Shown: positions 37,037 through 46,990, numbered from the stretch's first letter. The stretch: DNA of 64,000 bases from Christiangramia sp. OXR-203 (GCF_034372165.1 NZ_CP139698.1:1922001-1986000); one strand, 5' to 3'. Numbers and translations: made by a program. Notes: generated from the sequence alone by a model not told the origin.

Positions 37037-38440
37037 ATGAATATAAAAACATTAATAAACCGAACTCTTTTTTTATTGTTTTTGGCCAGTAATTACTCTT
37101 GTGAGAAACTGGTAGAGATCGATTCTCCTACCGATAAATTGGTAAGAGAAGAGGTGTTCAATAACGATCAAACAGCAATTAGCGCCATGGACGGTATCTA
37201 TAATGAACTTTTCCAGGCTGATTTCTCAAGTGGTTCAAGATCGAGTGTTACCGTACTGGCAGGTTTATCGTCGGATAATGTTCAGTATCTCAATTCAGGA
37301 AATATCAATATGATGCAGTTCCAGGAGCATGAAATCGATCCAAGCAATCCGGGTAACTTACAACTATGGACCAGTGCTTATAATATCATCTATTTATGTA
37401 ATTCTTTGATCGAAGGTTTAGAAAATTCTTCTTCCATTGATGCAGAGCTGCAGCAGCAGCTTGAAGGAGAAGCAAGGTTCGTTCGGGCTTTCAGTTATTT
37501 TCAATTGGTAAATCTCTATGGAGATGTACCGTTGATACTGAACACCGACTATCGGGAAAACGCATTAAAACCGAGAGTAGAAGTCGATGAAATCTACAAT
37601 TTAATAGAAGAAGACCTACTGATTTCATCAGAAACTCTGAGTTCTTCATACAGAAATGGCGAAAGAACCAGCGTGAATAAGTTTGGGGCAAATGCTCTTC
37701 TGGCCAGGGTATATCTCTATCAGGAAGATTGGCAGAAAGCTGAAGATTATAGCAGCCAGGTAATTAATGAAACTGCTACTTACGAAATACTAGATAACCT
37801 GGATGATGTTTTTCTGGCAAATAGCCGGGAGGCCATATGGCAAATTTCTCCAATCGGGGGTGGCGGAATAGCCTCTAATACGAATGATGGTAGTATGTTT
37901 ATTATCGATCCTTTCTTTTCTTTTTTTGCCACATTAAAATTAGATGCATCCATAATTCCTGAATTTAATGAAAGTGATATTCGCCGTCAGAATTGGGTTG
38001 GATACAATTCATCAAAAGATGCTTTCTTCAGTCATAAATATAAGATTGATGCCTGTTCAGAATTTCCCATTAAGGAATATTCTATGGTTTTACGTTTAGC
38101 TGAGCAATATCTAATTCGGGCAGAAGCAAGAGCAAATTTGGGTAAGATCAACGATGCACTAAATGATCTTGACGTGATTCGTAAGCGAGCGGGGTTACCT
38201 GCTTTAACGGAGATTACACCAGGTATAGCTGAGGAAGAATTAATGGAAAAGATATTTCTCCAGCGAAGGCTTGAACTATTTACAGAATGGGGACATCGCT
38301 GGTTTGATCTTATAAGAACCGACCGAACTACAAATGTTTTTGGGAATAACCCAACCTGGCAGAATACAGATATACTTTATCCAATTCCAGCCGAAGAAAT
38401 TTCGAAGAACCCAAACTTAATTCAGAATGATGGCTATTAA
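37037..38440 (+). CDS. SusD/RagB-type outer-membrane lipoprotein
   Basis: This is the surface lipoprotein that caps the SusC barrel. The 467 residues start with a lipoprotein signal peptide whose lipobox is SNYSC (Cys near residue 22). Typical SusD features follow: LWTSAYNIIYLCNSLIEGL, EARFVRAFSYFQLVNLYGDVPLI, the TPR-like helices ALLARVYLYQEDW and the C-terminal RRLELFTEWGHRWFDLIRT with LYPIPAEEIS. It starts 12 bases after the SusC gene and overlaps the peptidase gene by 14 bases. Confidence 0.93.
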   Translation: MNIKTLINRTLFLLFLASNYSCEKLVEIDSPTDKLVREEVFNNDQTAISAMDGIYNELFQADFSSGSRSSVTVLAGLSSDNVQYLNSGNINMMQFQEHEIDPSNPGNLQLWTSAYNIIYLCNSLIEGLENSSSIDAELQQQLEGEARFVRAFSYFQLVNLYGDVPLILNTDYRENALKPRVEVDEIYNLIEEDLLISSETLSSSYRNGERTSVNKFGANALLARVYLYQEDWQKAEDYSSQVINETATYEILDNLDDVFLANSREAIWQISPIGGGGIASNTNDGSMFIIDPFFSFFATLKLDASIIPEFNESDIRRQNWVGYNSSKDAFFSHKYKIDACSEFPIKEYSMVLRLAEQYLIRAEARANLGKINDALNDLDVIRKRAGLPALTEITPGIAEEELMEKIFLQRRLELFTEWGHRWFDLIRTDRTTNVFGNNPTWQNTDILYPIPAEEISKNPNLIQNDGY

Positions 38441-41243
38441 AAAACATTATGCTTTTATCCTACTCTTTGGTTTTAGCACCTTCCTCTCCTATTCTCAAAT
38501 TTTTCAGCAAAGTTTGTCTGAAAAAGCTATACCTCTGGATAGTACGGTGAGATTTGGAGTACTAGATAATGGTTTTACATACTATTTGAAGAATAATAAC
38601 AATCCTAAAGGCGAAGTGGTTTTAAAAATGTTGTTGAAATCCGGAAGTTTCCATACCGACGAAGACCAGATTGAATATGCGCACCTTTTGGAACACGTAG
38701 CAGTAAAGGATCTTGAAAAGTTCAAAGATCTGGATGTAATCCTTACTGTAAATGGTATTCATCTTACAGCGTTTACGCGACGACTTTCTACCGGTTATAC
38801 CCTACGAATACCTAACTATAATCAGGAGAAACTCAACCTTGGACTGAATGTTTTGAAACAATGGGCAGAAGGTATTGTAATTGATTCCTCCCGGCTGGAT
38901 ATGCATGCAGGAAGTATTCTTGGCGAAATGCGACCTAATGATACATACGCGAGCAATCTTTATGATAAAAAATTAAAAATCATTCTTAAAAATATAGAAT
39001 TTCCGTTTAAAGATAGCAAGGAAAGTATTGAAAGTATAAAAACGCTGAATATTAATCGCTTAAGAAATTTTTATAAAGACTGGTATAGACCAAATCTACA
39101 AGCGGCAATTGTGGTAGGTCCTATCAACCTGGACAGCATAGAAAATGTCTTCCGTAATAAGTTCTCACGGTTATCGGGGCCAAAGATCGAAAGGGATCCT
39201 TCGTCAGCCATTAAAAAGTTCAATTATCAGTTAACCGGAAAAAATCAATATGAATCCATAAAGGATACCCTAAACACTAATTGGAGGTTAAATATAATTT
39301 CCAAAAGACCTAACCATGAGTTTAAAATTAAATCAGAGAAAGATTTTTATATAGCTGTCATTCAAAATTTATACGAACTCATAATAACAGAAAGAAACAG
39401 AAATTATTTAAGTCAATATAATCCAAAATTCTCGGGTAACGCAGTTAGTTACCACGGGAATGGAGCTGCCAGTAGTCAGGTTAGTATAGGGTTAATGAAT
39501 ATTGAACTGGGATCTGAACCCTCAAAAATAGGAATTAAGATTGCTGATGCGGTAGAAGCTGATAAAATCATTCATTCCAATTTTACCCTGGAAGAATTGA
39601 ACGATGCTAAGGAGAAGCTCATATCAGCATGGAAGGACGAATCTTTAAGTTCTATCAATTTAGCAAATCAATATGAAAATCATTTTGTTTATCAGAATTC
39701 AGCACCTTCTGAAAACAGACTTAAAAATCTGCAAAAACTGCTACAGGAATTGACTCTTTCCGAGCTACAGAACTTTTCAGATAACCGAAAGAATTTACTC
39801 AAAGACACGGATTTTATTTTTATTAATGTTCCCGAGGCTTTCATTCCGGGAGAGAAAAAAATCGAAAGGATTATTTCAAAGGTATATAAGTCTAATACAC
39901 CGGAAAATCATTCTCCAATTAACAAGATAGATGAGATTAAGGAAGTAATTAAGGTAGAAGATATATCCGAACTTAGTCTGAATGAAGACGTAATAGGTGT
40001 TACTACCCTAAATTTAAAAAATAATATTAAGGTATTATTCAAACCAACAGCCCCACAATCCTCACAATTCAAGAACCGGATTGAGTTTTTGGGCTTTCAA
40101 CCTATACGGTTTGATGGTGATTCAATTAATTATGAACTTGAGTTATTAGCACATAATTATGCTACATTCACAGGTACCGATCACCATAATCATTTTCAGA
40201 TAGAAGAATTTAAGCGTAATCATAATATGAAATTGAATTTTGGTTTCGATCATGCTAATTTTCTCATAGAGGCTCAGTTTTATAAAAAAAACTTACACGA
40301 TTTTTTCAACCTATTATATCAGTATATTCAATCCCCTGAGGATCACGACCAGGCTTTTCAATATTGGAAAAAGAAAAGGATTCACCGAAAAAGTCCCTAT
40401 GCGAATAAAGGAGGGTCTAATTTTTACAAGGAAGGAATAGAAACAATTTGGAACCCTTTGTATCCAAATCTTGACAAGATCTCCTACGATGATATTAATA
40501 AGAAAGCTTTAATGAAAGCTTACAAAGATCATTTCTCTAATTTCAACGAATATACTTTTATCGTTACTGGAGATTTCAAAACTAAGGAGTTGGTTAAAGA
40601 AATATCACTCTATCTGTCTGAGTTTCCAGTATCCGGTCGTAGAGAAGGAAAAAAAATTACTGAATGGAGTAACAGGAGTGAAAATATAAATGACACCTTA
40701 ATATATCCCGGAATTGGTCAATCATTTTCTGAAATATTCTTGCCCATAAAAATAGAGCCAAGCATAAAGAATCAAGTGTTACTGAATCTTGTTAATACTG
40801 CCTTCTATGAAAGACTGGTAAAGGTTCTGCATGAGGATTGTTATGCACCAGGGGCTGGCGGACAATGGATCGATTTGAACGATAGTTTATATGCTTTTCA
40901 CATTAGATTCAATAGTGAGCTTGGTAACGAACACAATATGTTTTTAAATTCAATGAATGAAATCAAAAAACTGAAGAAAGACGGGATTGATAATGAGTGG
41001 TTGGAAGCTCATATCAAACATGCGAGTCAACTTTTTAAATCCCGAATCAATTCTTTTGGATATTTCAATTTTTGGCCACAATTTTTAAAAAAAAGTCTGG
41101 AACAAGGGAGGAATTATGAAGAGTACATTTTACAATATACTGGAATATTGGAAAATTTTGTAACCCAGGAAGATGCAAATAAGGCTATTAATAACTATAT
41201 TAAAACAGATAATTTACAGAAGTTTCTTGTATTGCCTGAATAA
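38427..41243 (+). CDS. M16-family metallopeptidase (pitrilysin-like)
   Basis: This 938-residue zinc peptidase has a signal peptide (cleavage likely after YSQ), then the inverted zinc motif H86-L-L-E89-H90 and the third ligand Glu167 in LGEMRPND, 77 residues later, as in active M16 enzymes. A second, non-catalytic M16 half fills the C-terminal part. M16 enzymes cut peptides inside a closed chamber. Its start overlaps the SusD gene, so the peptidase is made with the transporter; periplasmic digestion of an imported peptide is a fair inference. A terminator follows 22 bases later. Confidence 0.92.
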   Translation: MMAIKKHYAFILLFGFSTFLSYSQIFQQSLSEKAIPLDSTVRFGVLDNGFTYYLKNNNNPKGEVVLKMLLKSGSFHTDEDQIEYAHLLEHVAVKDLEKFKDLDVILTVNGIHLTAFTRRLSTGYTLRIPNYNQEKLNLGLNVLKQWAEGIVIDSSRLDMHAGSILGEMRPNDTYASNLYDKKLKIILKNIEFPFKDSKESIESIKTLNINRLRNFYKDWYRPNLQAAIVVGPINLDSIENVFRNKFSRLSGPKIERDPSSAIKKFNYQLTGKNQYESIKDTLNTNWRLNIISKRPNHEFKIKSEKDFYIAVIQNLYELIITERNRNYLSQYNPKFSGNAVSYHGNGAASSQVSIGLMNIELGSEPSKIGIKIADAVEADKIIHSNFTLEELNDAKEKLISAWKDESLSSINLANQYENHFVYQNSAPSENRLKNLQKLLQELTLSELQNFSDNRKNLLKDTDFIFINVPEAFIPGEKKIERIISKVYKSNTPENHSPINKIDEIKEVIKVEDISELSLNEDVIGVTTLNLKNNIKVLFKPTAPQSSQFKNRIEFLGFQPIRFDGDSINYELELLAHNYATFTGTDHHNHFQIEEFKRNHNMKLNFGFDHANFLIEAQFYKKNLHDFFNLLYQYIQSPEDHDQAFQYWKKKRIHRKSPYANKGGSNFYKEGIETIWNPLYPNLDKISYDDINKKALMKAYKDHFSNFNEYTFIVTGDFKTKELVKEISLYLSEFPVSGRREGKKITEWSNRSENINDTLIYPGIGQSFSEIFLPIKIEPSIKNQVLLNLVNTAFYERLVKVLHEDCYAPGAGGQWIDLNDSLYAFHIRFNSELGNEHNMFLNSMNEIKKLKKDGIDNEWLEAHIKHASQLFKSRINSFGYFNFWPQFLKKSLEQGRNYEEYILQYTGILENFVTQEDANKAINNYIKTDNLQKFLVLPE

Positions 41244-41265
41244 ACCAGAAAGGGGAAAAATAAAT

Positions 41266-41300
41266 AAAAGCCTACCGGCTAAATAACCGATAGGCTTTTT
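41266..41300. terminator. Bidirectional terminator after the M16 gene
   Basis: A stem AGCCTA-CCGG / CCG-ATAGGCT with A-rich bases before and a T-run after it serves both the M16 gene and the convergent small secreted-protein gene. Confidence 0.85.
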
Positions 41301-41309
41301 TATCAATTT

Positions 41310-41594
41310 CTATTGAAGAATTATTATGGTGCCATCACTTTGATCCTTTTTGGTAGACAGATCCATCTCGTCATAAAGATCATAGATCGGTCCACCGGCA
41401 CCAAACTGAACTCGACAAACTTCGTTGCCACCGGTACAGTTTTGTTCAGGAACAGCTCTCCAGGTACCGTTATCATTCACATAGTCATTGGCAACAACTT
41501 CAGGTTGCTCTTCAATTTCGCTTCCCAAGTTTGTAAAGGACATGCCTAATACTACCAGAAGCGCCATAATCGGAATTAAAAATAACTTTTTCAT
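41310..41594 (-). CDS. Small secreted DUF6520-like protein
   Basis: This protein of 94 residues (ATG at 41592-41594; a start seven codons upstream is less likely, as MKKLFLIP is the normal beginning) has a clear signal peptide, LFLIPIMALLVVLGMSFTN. The mature part carries two cysteines in NCTGGNEVCRVQF and an acidic tail. It resembles DUF6520 proteins of Bacteroidota, which are small and secreted and of unknown function. It is convergent with the SusC-SusD-M16 operon, so it may be a peptide related to that transporter; this is inference. Confidence 0.65.
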   Translation of the reverse strand: MKKLFLIPIMALLVVLGMSFTNLGSEIEEQPEVVANDYVNDNGTWRAVPEQNCTGGNEVCRVQFGAGGPIYDLYDEMDLSTKKDQSDGTIIILQ

Positions 41595-41828
41595 AATATT
41601 AAAGTTTAAATTCACCTACTCTTTCAAGGATTTTCGGCTTCTCCTACTTTCTGCGCAAAAAGATTTTATAATTTCTTTCATTGGGTGTAAAAGCCAGCAT
41701 GGTACTGAAAAGTAAAGAAGTAATAAAAATCTTAGTATTTCAATTTTTATAACTCTGGCATTTTACAATAGTAAATTTCACCAAATCCTGTCAAAGAAAA
41801 TGGTTGCTAAAGCCGTTAAACTATTCTA

Positions 41829-42752
41829 TTATAAAATCGACCGTTGATAATCCCTTCTATATTGAGAAGGTGTCTGCCCAAATTGTTTGCGGAAATTCTT
41901 GGAAAAATGAGAATGATCCTTAAAACCGCATTTTTGAGTAATTATGGAAATTGGTAATTCCGTAGTTCTAATCAAGAGTGCTCCTTTGTCAAGCCTTTTT
42001 TCCATATGAAACCTATGGATGGTAGTGCCATACATTTTTTTAAATCCTTCTTTGAGTTTCGTTTTATTAGTACGATGAATAAGACCTAATTCTCTAAGAG
42101 ATGGAAGATCGGTATGAAGATTTTTAAGGATATAAAGACGTACTTGTTTCAGTAAAATTTTTGTTGCAGCGCTTTCCTTTTTTCCTGATTTTAATGAATG
42201 TCTTATACTACTTACTTTTCTCAGAGGTTCTTCACCATTCGTAAAACGAAAAGCTGTAATGACATATGCACAGGAGGGATCTACTCCCACCATCCTTTGA
42301 ATAGTGCAAGGACATCTATGTAATCCTTTATTTTCAACAATGAAGTCAACAGGAATAAATTGCTGATACATTTTTCCAGTAGCTGAATCAAGTTCGTCCG
42401 TCAGCGCTTTCTCCGAGTTTTTTGAAAGAATTTCAGAAACCGGGCAGTCAAATTTGTCCTGATTCCATTTCAAAATTTCAGGAGTGTTGGAAGAATATGA
42501 CGTGATGTAAAAATCCTTATCTAAAAAGATTGAAAATTGTATTTCCGGTTGCTTTATTTCCTGATTTGCTCCAAAACAAAAATTATATATTTCCTCTGAC
42601 ATCATATTCAGCAGTACGGTAACAGTATCAATGGGATCTCTTCTGCCGGAAGGCTCCTGACGAAACATGAAGTTACCACAGGCAATTTCTATGATTTGCT
42701 GATATAAAGAATTGAATCTCATTTTATCCTCATTGTTGAATGCATATTCCAT
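41829..42752 (-). CDS. AraC-family transcriptional regulator
   Basis: This 307-residue regulator has an N-terminal ligand-type domain (about residues 1-190, with CPCTIQRMVG and three to four cysteines) that I do not recognise, and a C-terminal AraC DNA-binding domain: SLRELGLIHRTNKTKLKEGFKKMYG, then ISIITQKCGFKDHSHFSKNFRKQFGQTPSQYRRDY. It stands between the SusCD operon and the STAS-like gene. It might control either the transporter operon or the synthase gene; nothing in sequence decides. Confidence 0.87.
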   Translation of the reverse strand: MEYAFNNEDKMRFNSLYQQIIEIACGNFMFRQEPSGRRDPIDTVTVLLNMMSEEIYNFCFGANQEIKQPEIQFSIFLDKDFYITSYSSNTPEILKWNQDKFDCPVSEILSKNSEKALTDELDSATGKMYQQFIPVDFIVENKGLHRCPCTIQRMVGVDPSCAYVITAFRFTNGEEPLRKVSSIRHSLKSGKKESAATKILLKQVRLYILKNLHTDLPSLRELGLIHRTNKTKLKEGFKKMYGTTIHRFHMEKRLDKGALLIRTTELPISIITQKCGFKDHSHFSKNFRKQFGQTPSQYRRDYQRSIL

Positions 42753-42772
42753 AATTCTTATATTAAAGATTA

Positions 42773-43141
42773 CTATTTATAGTCCTGCAGAAACAAAAGC
42801 GCCTTCTTTTTATCTTTAAATACCCGCATAGGGTAATCCGGGGTGCTTGTTTTTATAAAGAGTTGAGTAATAGCCATCGCATGATCATCTTTCACCAGAA
42901 GAGCCAGAGCTGTCGTCATAAAGGCACCTTCTATTGCGAGATAATCCCTGGCTTCCTTCTGTGCATTGGTAATGGCCCTTAGATCACAAAATATAGGGTA
43001 CGAATTTTCATTTTGCAGCTGCAAACGTTGACTAACGATCTCTCTGGCCATACTCCTATTGATCTCATAAATTTCTTTATAGACAAAGAATAAGATCCCC
43101 TCAGAGATCCACATTTTCGCGTAGGTTCCATCCACCACCAT
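42773..43141 (-). CDS. STAS/DUF7793-like small protein
   Basis: This 122-residue protein has the alternating beta/alpha pattern of STAS-like regulators: KMWISEGILFFVYKEIYEINRSMA, then YPIFCDLRAITNAQKEARDYLA and RVFKDKKKALLFLQDY at the end. It lies upstream of the AraC gene on the same strand (20 bases) and is probably cotranscribed. It has no signal peptide. The function is unknown; the family call rests on fold pattern. Confidence 0.62.
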   Translation of the reverse strand: MVVDGTYAKMWISEGILFFVYKEIYEINRSMAREIVSQRLQLQNENSYPIFCDLRAITNAQKEARDYLAIEGAFMTTALALLVKDDHAMAITQLFIKTSTPDYPMRVFKDKKKALLFLQDYK

Positions 43142-43365
43142 CCCGTAAAGTTTTGGATATCACTAATATATAATAAAAAATAAATAGTCTTATCAGAACA
43201 CCTTAAATGATTTCATTTAACATGTTTTAAAATTATAAACATAGATTTTACCTGCATTTGGATGAAAAGCCGTATGACTGTTCTGAAAAGACTTTTACCA
43301 ATAACGGTTAGATTTATAATAATTTTTTGTCATAGTTTAATATGAGAATTTTCAAATCTATAGTT

Positions 43366-45774
43366 ATGGCTAAAATAAGACACAACAATTTTCTTGATAC
43401 CGTAGATGAAGTAATCACCAATGCAACAAATGCAGGAGTCTTACACCTGCATGCTGAAGGTCCGAGTTTAAACGGACGGAAAATAAAAGTTAATGGAATA
43501 GAATCCTTTCATTTTGGAACCACGGGCTATCTGGGTCTCGAACAAGACCAGCGTCTTAAAAATGCAGCCATAGAAGCTATTCAAAAATATGGCACCCAAT
43601 TTCCACTTTCAAAGACTTATATCTCTCATCCATTGTATGCGGAGTTAGAAGAGAAAATAGAAGCCATCTACAACAATCCAATTCTTATAACCAAGAACAG
43701 TACGTTAGGTCATATCGCGGTTATACCAACTGCGGTAAGGGATGAGGATGCGGTAATCTTAGATCACCAGGTGCACTGGAGTGTTCAAAACGCGGCCCAA
43801 TTCCTTAAAATTAGAGGTATACCTGTAAGCCTAATTCGCCATAATTCCATGGACATGCTTGAAGACCGAATAAAGAGATTATCCGGGAAGGTTAAAAAAA
43901 TATGGTATATGGCAGATGGGGTTTATTCCATGTATGGTGATTATGCCCCCATAGAAGATCTTATCTCCCTTTGTGAAAAATATCCTCAGCTGCACTTGTA
44001 TTTTGATGATGTGCATGGAATGAGCTGGAAGGGCCATAACGGTAGTGGCTATGTAATGGAAGTCCTAAAAGGACTACCGGAAAATATTTTACTATTTGGC
44101 ACTTTAAGCAAAACCTTTGGAGCCTCAGGAGCGGTACTGGTCTGTCCAGATCGAAAACTCTTTAGAAAAATTAAAAATTTTGGTGGCCCCCTCACCTTCT
44201 CTGCCCAACTTGAACCCAGCGCTGTTGCTGCGGCAAGTGCTTCGGCAGACATTCATCTTTCTTCGGAGATTTATTCTCTACAAAAGGCACTACAGCTCCG
44301 GATAAATTATTTTAATGATCTTCTTGCAAAAACCAACCTACCCTTAATTTCAAAGAACGACTCCCCGGTTTTTTATATTGGTACGGGCTTACCCGCCACC
44401 GGCTATAATTTTGTAAAACGAATGCTGGATGATGGATTCTTTGTAAATCTGGGATTATTTCCAGCGGTTCCTGTGAAAAATACTGGAGTAAGAATTACAA
44501 TTTCCTACCACAATGAATTAGAAGATATAAAAGCCTTGGTGGATGCCATGGAGTTTCATTATGAAAAAGCATTGAAAGCAACGAATAGCACTTTGGAAAG
44601 GGTTGGCAAAGCTTTTAATATAAACGTGAAGCCTACTACAATAAAAGAAAAATCAGATTCAAATATATCAGTGATTTATGCCGAAAGTATTGAGAACATA
44701 GATACAGATTTATGGAATAAACTTCTTGGAAGTCAAAATATGCTTAATAAAAATGGTCTTCAATTTCTGGAAAAATGTTTTTCCAATAATGAACAGAAAG
44801 AGCATAACTGGAAGTTCCATTATTTCATAATTAAAGATCAGAAGGATGATCCAGTGTTAGCTACATTTTTAACAAGTGGCTTATGGAAGAATGATATGCT
44901 TGCCCCTGAATCGGTATCTAAAGCCATAGAGCAAGATAGGGAATCCAATCCCTATGCGATGACCACTAAAGTACTGTCTATGGGATGTCTCTTTACCGAA
45001 GGTAGTCATTTGTATGTAGACCACAAGCATTCACAATCTGAGGAAGCTATCAAAGAACTCTTATTAAGAATCGAAACACTGGGAGAAAAACTGGGAACTG
45101 GAATGTCCGTACTACGTGATTTTTCAAAATCAACAGCCTTAGCAGAACTGTTTCAAAAGGAAGGTTACATTCCCGTCTCCATGCCGGATTCCTGTGTAAT
45201 TAATAATTTGAATTGGAATAGTGAAGAAGAATTTATTGAAACATTAAGCTCCAGGTCTCGAAAACATTTCAGAAAAGAGGTACTGCCGTTTGAAGATAAG
45301 TTCCATATATCAATTTTAGACTCCCCTACTCCTGAAAAAATTGATATCTATCATGAACTCTATAAAAATGTGAAATCAAAAAATTTCGGATTAAACACCT
45401 TTACCTATCCGAAGAAAGTATTTCAAAATATGGCATCCGATTCAAACTGGGAGTTCATCGAATTAAAGCTTAAGAAGGAAAAGCAGATAGCCGGTGTAAT
45501 GTTCTGTTACAAAAATAAAGAAGGTATATACGTCCCCAATTTAATCGGAATGGATTATGAATATTCCAGGGAATATCAGGTATATCGTCAGTTATTACAT
45601 CAGACCATAAAAAGGGCTAAGAACTTAAACTTTCAGAATATAGATTTAGGTTTCAGCGCCTCCTTTGAAAAACGAAAATTTGGTGCATCCATAATTGAAA
45701 AACAGGCATTTATTCAAACTTCCGATAATTTTCTGTTAGAACAATTGGATATGATGAGAAATGAAATTTCATAA
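43366..45774 (+). CDS. Alpha-oxoamine synthase fused to acyltransferase
   Basis: This 802-residue fusion joins an alpha-oxoamine synthase (about residues 1-400; like BioF, serine palmitoyltransferase and ALA synthase) to a C-terminal BioF2/GNAT-type acyltransferase. The PLP Lys is K249 in GTLSKTFGASGAV, with YFDDVHGMSWKG as the cofactor Asp/His region. The C-terminal part has SRSRKHFRKEVLPFE, GVMFCYKNKEGIYVPNLIGMDYEY and a closing LGFSASFEKRKFGA. I start it at ATG 43366 (MAKIRHNNFLD), as in homologues; ATG 43342 is the alternative. A synthase-plus-acyltransferase pair fits N-acylated aminolipids, for example sulfonolipid-like products, but the amino-acid substrate cannot be read. Confidence 0.82.
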   Translation: MAKIRHNNFLDTVDEVITNATNAGVLHLHAEGPSLNGRKIKVNGIESFHFGTTGYLGLEQDQRLKNAAIEAIQKYGTQFPLSKTYISHPLYAELEEKIEAIYNNPILITKNSTLGHIAVIPTAVRDEDAVILDHQVHWSVQNAAQFLKIRGIPVSLIRHNSMDMLEDRIKRLSGKVKKIWYMADGVYSMYGDYAPIEDLISLCEKYPQLHLYFDDVHGMSWKGHNGSGYVMEVLKGLPENILLFGTLSKTFGASGAVLVCPDRKLFRKIKNFGGPLTFSAQLEPSAVAAASASADIHLSSEIYSLQKALQLRINYFNDLLAKTNLPLISKNDSPVFYIGTGLPATGYNFVKRMLDDGFFVNLGLFPAVPVKNTGVRITISYHNELEDIKALVDAMEFHYEKALKATNSTLERVGKAFNINVKPTTIKEKSDSNISVIYAESIENIDTDLWNKLLGSQNMLNKNGLQFLEKCFSNNEQKEHNWKFHYFIIKDQKDDPVLATFLTSGLWKNDMLAPESVSKAIEQDRESNPYAMTTKVLSMGCLFTEGSHLYVDHKHSQSEEAIKELLLRIETLGEKLGTGMSVLRDFSKSTALAELFQKEGYIPVSMPDSCVINNLNWNSEEEFIETLSSRSRKHFRKEVLPFEDKFHISILDSPTPEKIDIYHELYKNVKSKNFGLNTFTYPKKVFQNMASDSNWEFIELKLKKEKQIAGVMFCYKNKEGIYVPNLIGMDYEYSREYQVYRQLLHQTIKRAKNLNFQNIDLGFSASFEKRKFGASIIEKQAFIQTSDNFLLEQLDMMRNEIS

Positions 45775-45853
45775 TTGATATTGTAATCGCGGTCCTTACC
45801 TAGTCTTTATAAAACCAAACGATTTGAAGATCCCGTTACCACACTATTTTTTA

Positions 45854-46708
45854 ATGATTCAAGGTAATAATAAGATGTTTGATGACGTAATACATGAGTT
45901 TCACAATAGTTTAAATACTACGGTGGTTCCAATTCCCCATCCCTTAAAAAAAGCGGATAAAGGGATTGATATTTCAAATCACACCCTCTCTAAATTAAAA
46001 GAAATAGTAGAAAAAGAGGATTTTGAAAATACCCCGGAAGAGATCGAATTCTTTAAAAAAATCAAACCCTGCCCCATGAGTTATCTCATCTATTTCTCAG
46101 AGGTGCGATCCTGTGAAACCCGAAAGCCTAAAGCAGGCAAAAACTTTCAGTTTAGATTTTTTGAAAAGGAACTACGTAAGATCAATAAGTTCTTTTATAA
46201 GAACAATGATTTTGTTCAATATATGGAACAAGGGCATGAATACCTGGATCACCAGCTTTTTACTAGGAACCATCGTAAGAACTATCCTTTCACTCCCATG
46301 ATCAATTACTACCAGTATCCTGAATTTTCAAGCTCTCATGATATGCTATGGGCAAAGATCCAGGCTATGTATCGGCTCATCCATTTCATTAGAGAAGCAA
46401 TGGAAACTCTACGACCAGGAAAACAAAGTGGTTTGATGGATAAAAAACATAAGGTCATGCTGTGGTCAGGGTCAAAAACTTCACTGGTAGAACTTATCTA
46501 TGCCTTATACGCCAATGGAGATCTTAACCATGGTACTGTTGATATCAGCACAATCACTTCTTCTTTTGAGGATTTCTTCAATATCAAACTGGAGAACATC
46601 TACAAAACCTACTCTGAAATAAAGTCCCGAAAAGGTCCCAGAGCAAAATATCTTCATAATCTTATCCTGCGTTTGGAAGCTAAGATGAACCAGGATGATG
46701 AAAAATGA
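45854..46708 (+). CDS. rteC: RteC-type regulator of a conjugative element
   Basis: This ~284-residue protein matches the RteC family, which in CTnDOT-type elements activates the excision operon. The recognisable part is C-terminal: DKKHKVMLWSGSKTSLVELIYALYANGDLN, then FFNIKLENIYKTYSEIKSRKGPRAKYLHNLILRLEAKM. The true start is uncertain: ATG 45854, TTG 45824 or ATG 45875. It marks the beginning of the visible ICE core. A 15-base inverted repeat directly downstream may be its binding site. Confidence 0.85.
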   Translation: MIQGNNKMFDDVIHEFHNSLNTTVVPIPHPLKKADKGIDISNHTLSKLKEIVEKEDFENTPEEIEFFKKIKPCPMSYLIYFSEVRSCETRKPKAGKNFQFRFFEKELRKINKFFYKNNDFVQYMEQGHEYLDHQLFTRNHRKNYPFTPMINYYQYPEFSSSHDMLWAKIQAMYRLIHFIREAMETLRPGKQSGLMDKKHKVMLWSGSKTSLVELIYALYANGDLNHGTVDISTITSSFEDFFNIKLENIYKTYSEIKSRKGPRAKYLHNLILRLEAKMNQDDEK

Positions 46709-46710
46709 AC

Positions 46711-46865
46711 TTTTCGTAGTTACGAGTTACTACGAAAAATCCAAGAATTGCCGTACAAAATCAATTTTCTAATAGTTTGGTTTATAATTCTAAGCAATAC
46801 TTCCTCAAAAAAGACCATACTATAGCAATAGATATTAAATGTTAAATTTTCTCGTAACTACGAAA
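46711..46865. repeat. Inverted repeats downstream of rteC
   Basis: The 15 bases TTTCGTAGTTACGAG at 46712-46726 recur as an exact reverse complement at 46851-46865. In addition TTTTCGTAGT (46711-46720) and ACTACGAAAA (46729-46738) form a 10-bp perfect inverted repeat over an 8-base spacer. The set lies between rteC and the HTH gene, the place where an RteC-type regulator would act. Confidence 0.8.
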
Positions 46866-46927
46866 CCCATAGGGAAAGATATCCACCAAACAGTACCAAT
46901 TTAGTAGAACGAAAGTCAAACTATGAT

Positions 46928-46969
46928 AGGGGCTATCAATTAAAAAGCTTTAACCATTTGGTAGTCCCT
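46928..46969 (+). promoter_or_regulatory. Leader hairpin before the HTH gene
   Basis: AGGGGCTATCAA (46928-46939) pairs along all 12 positions (two G-U) with TTGGTAGTCCCT (46958-46969), 21 bases before the HTH start. It lacks a T-run, so it is probably a regulatory leader rather than a terminator. Confidence 0.55.
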
Positions 46970-46990
46970 TTCTATTAAAAATGTTCTATT

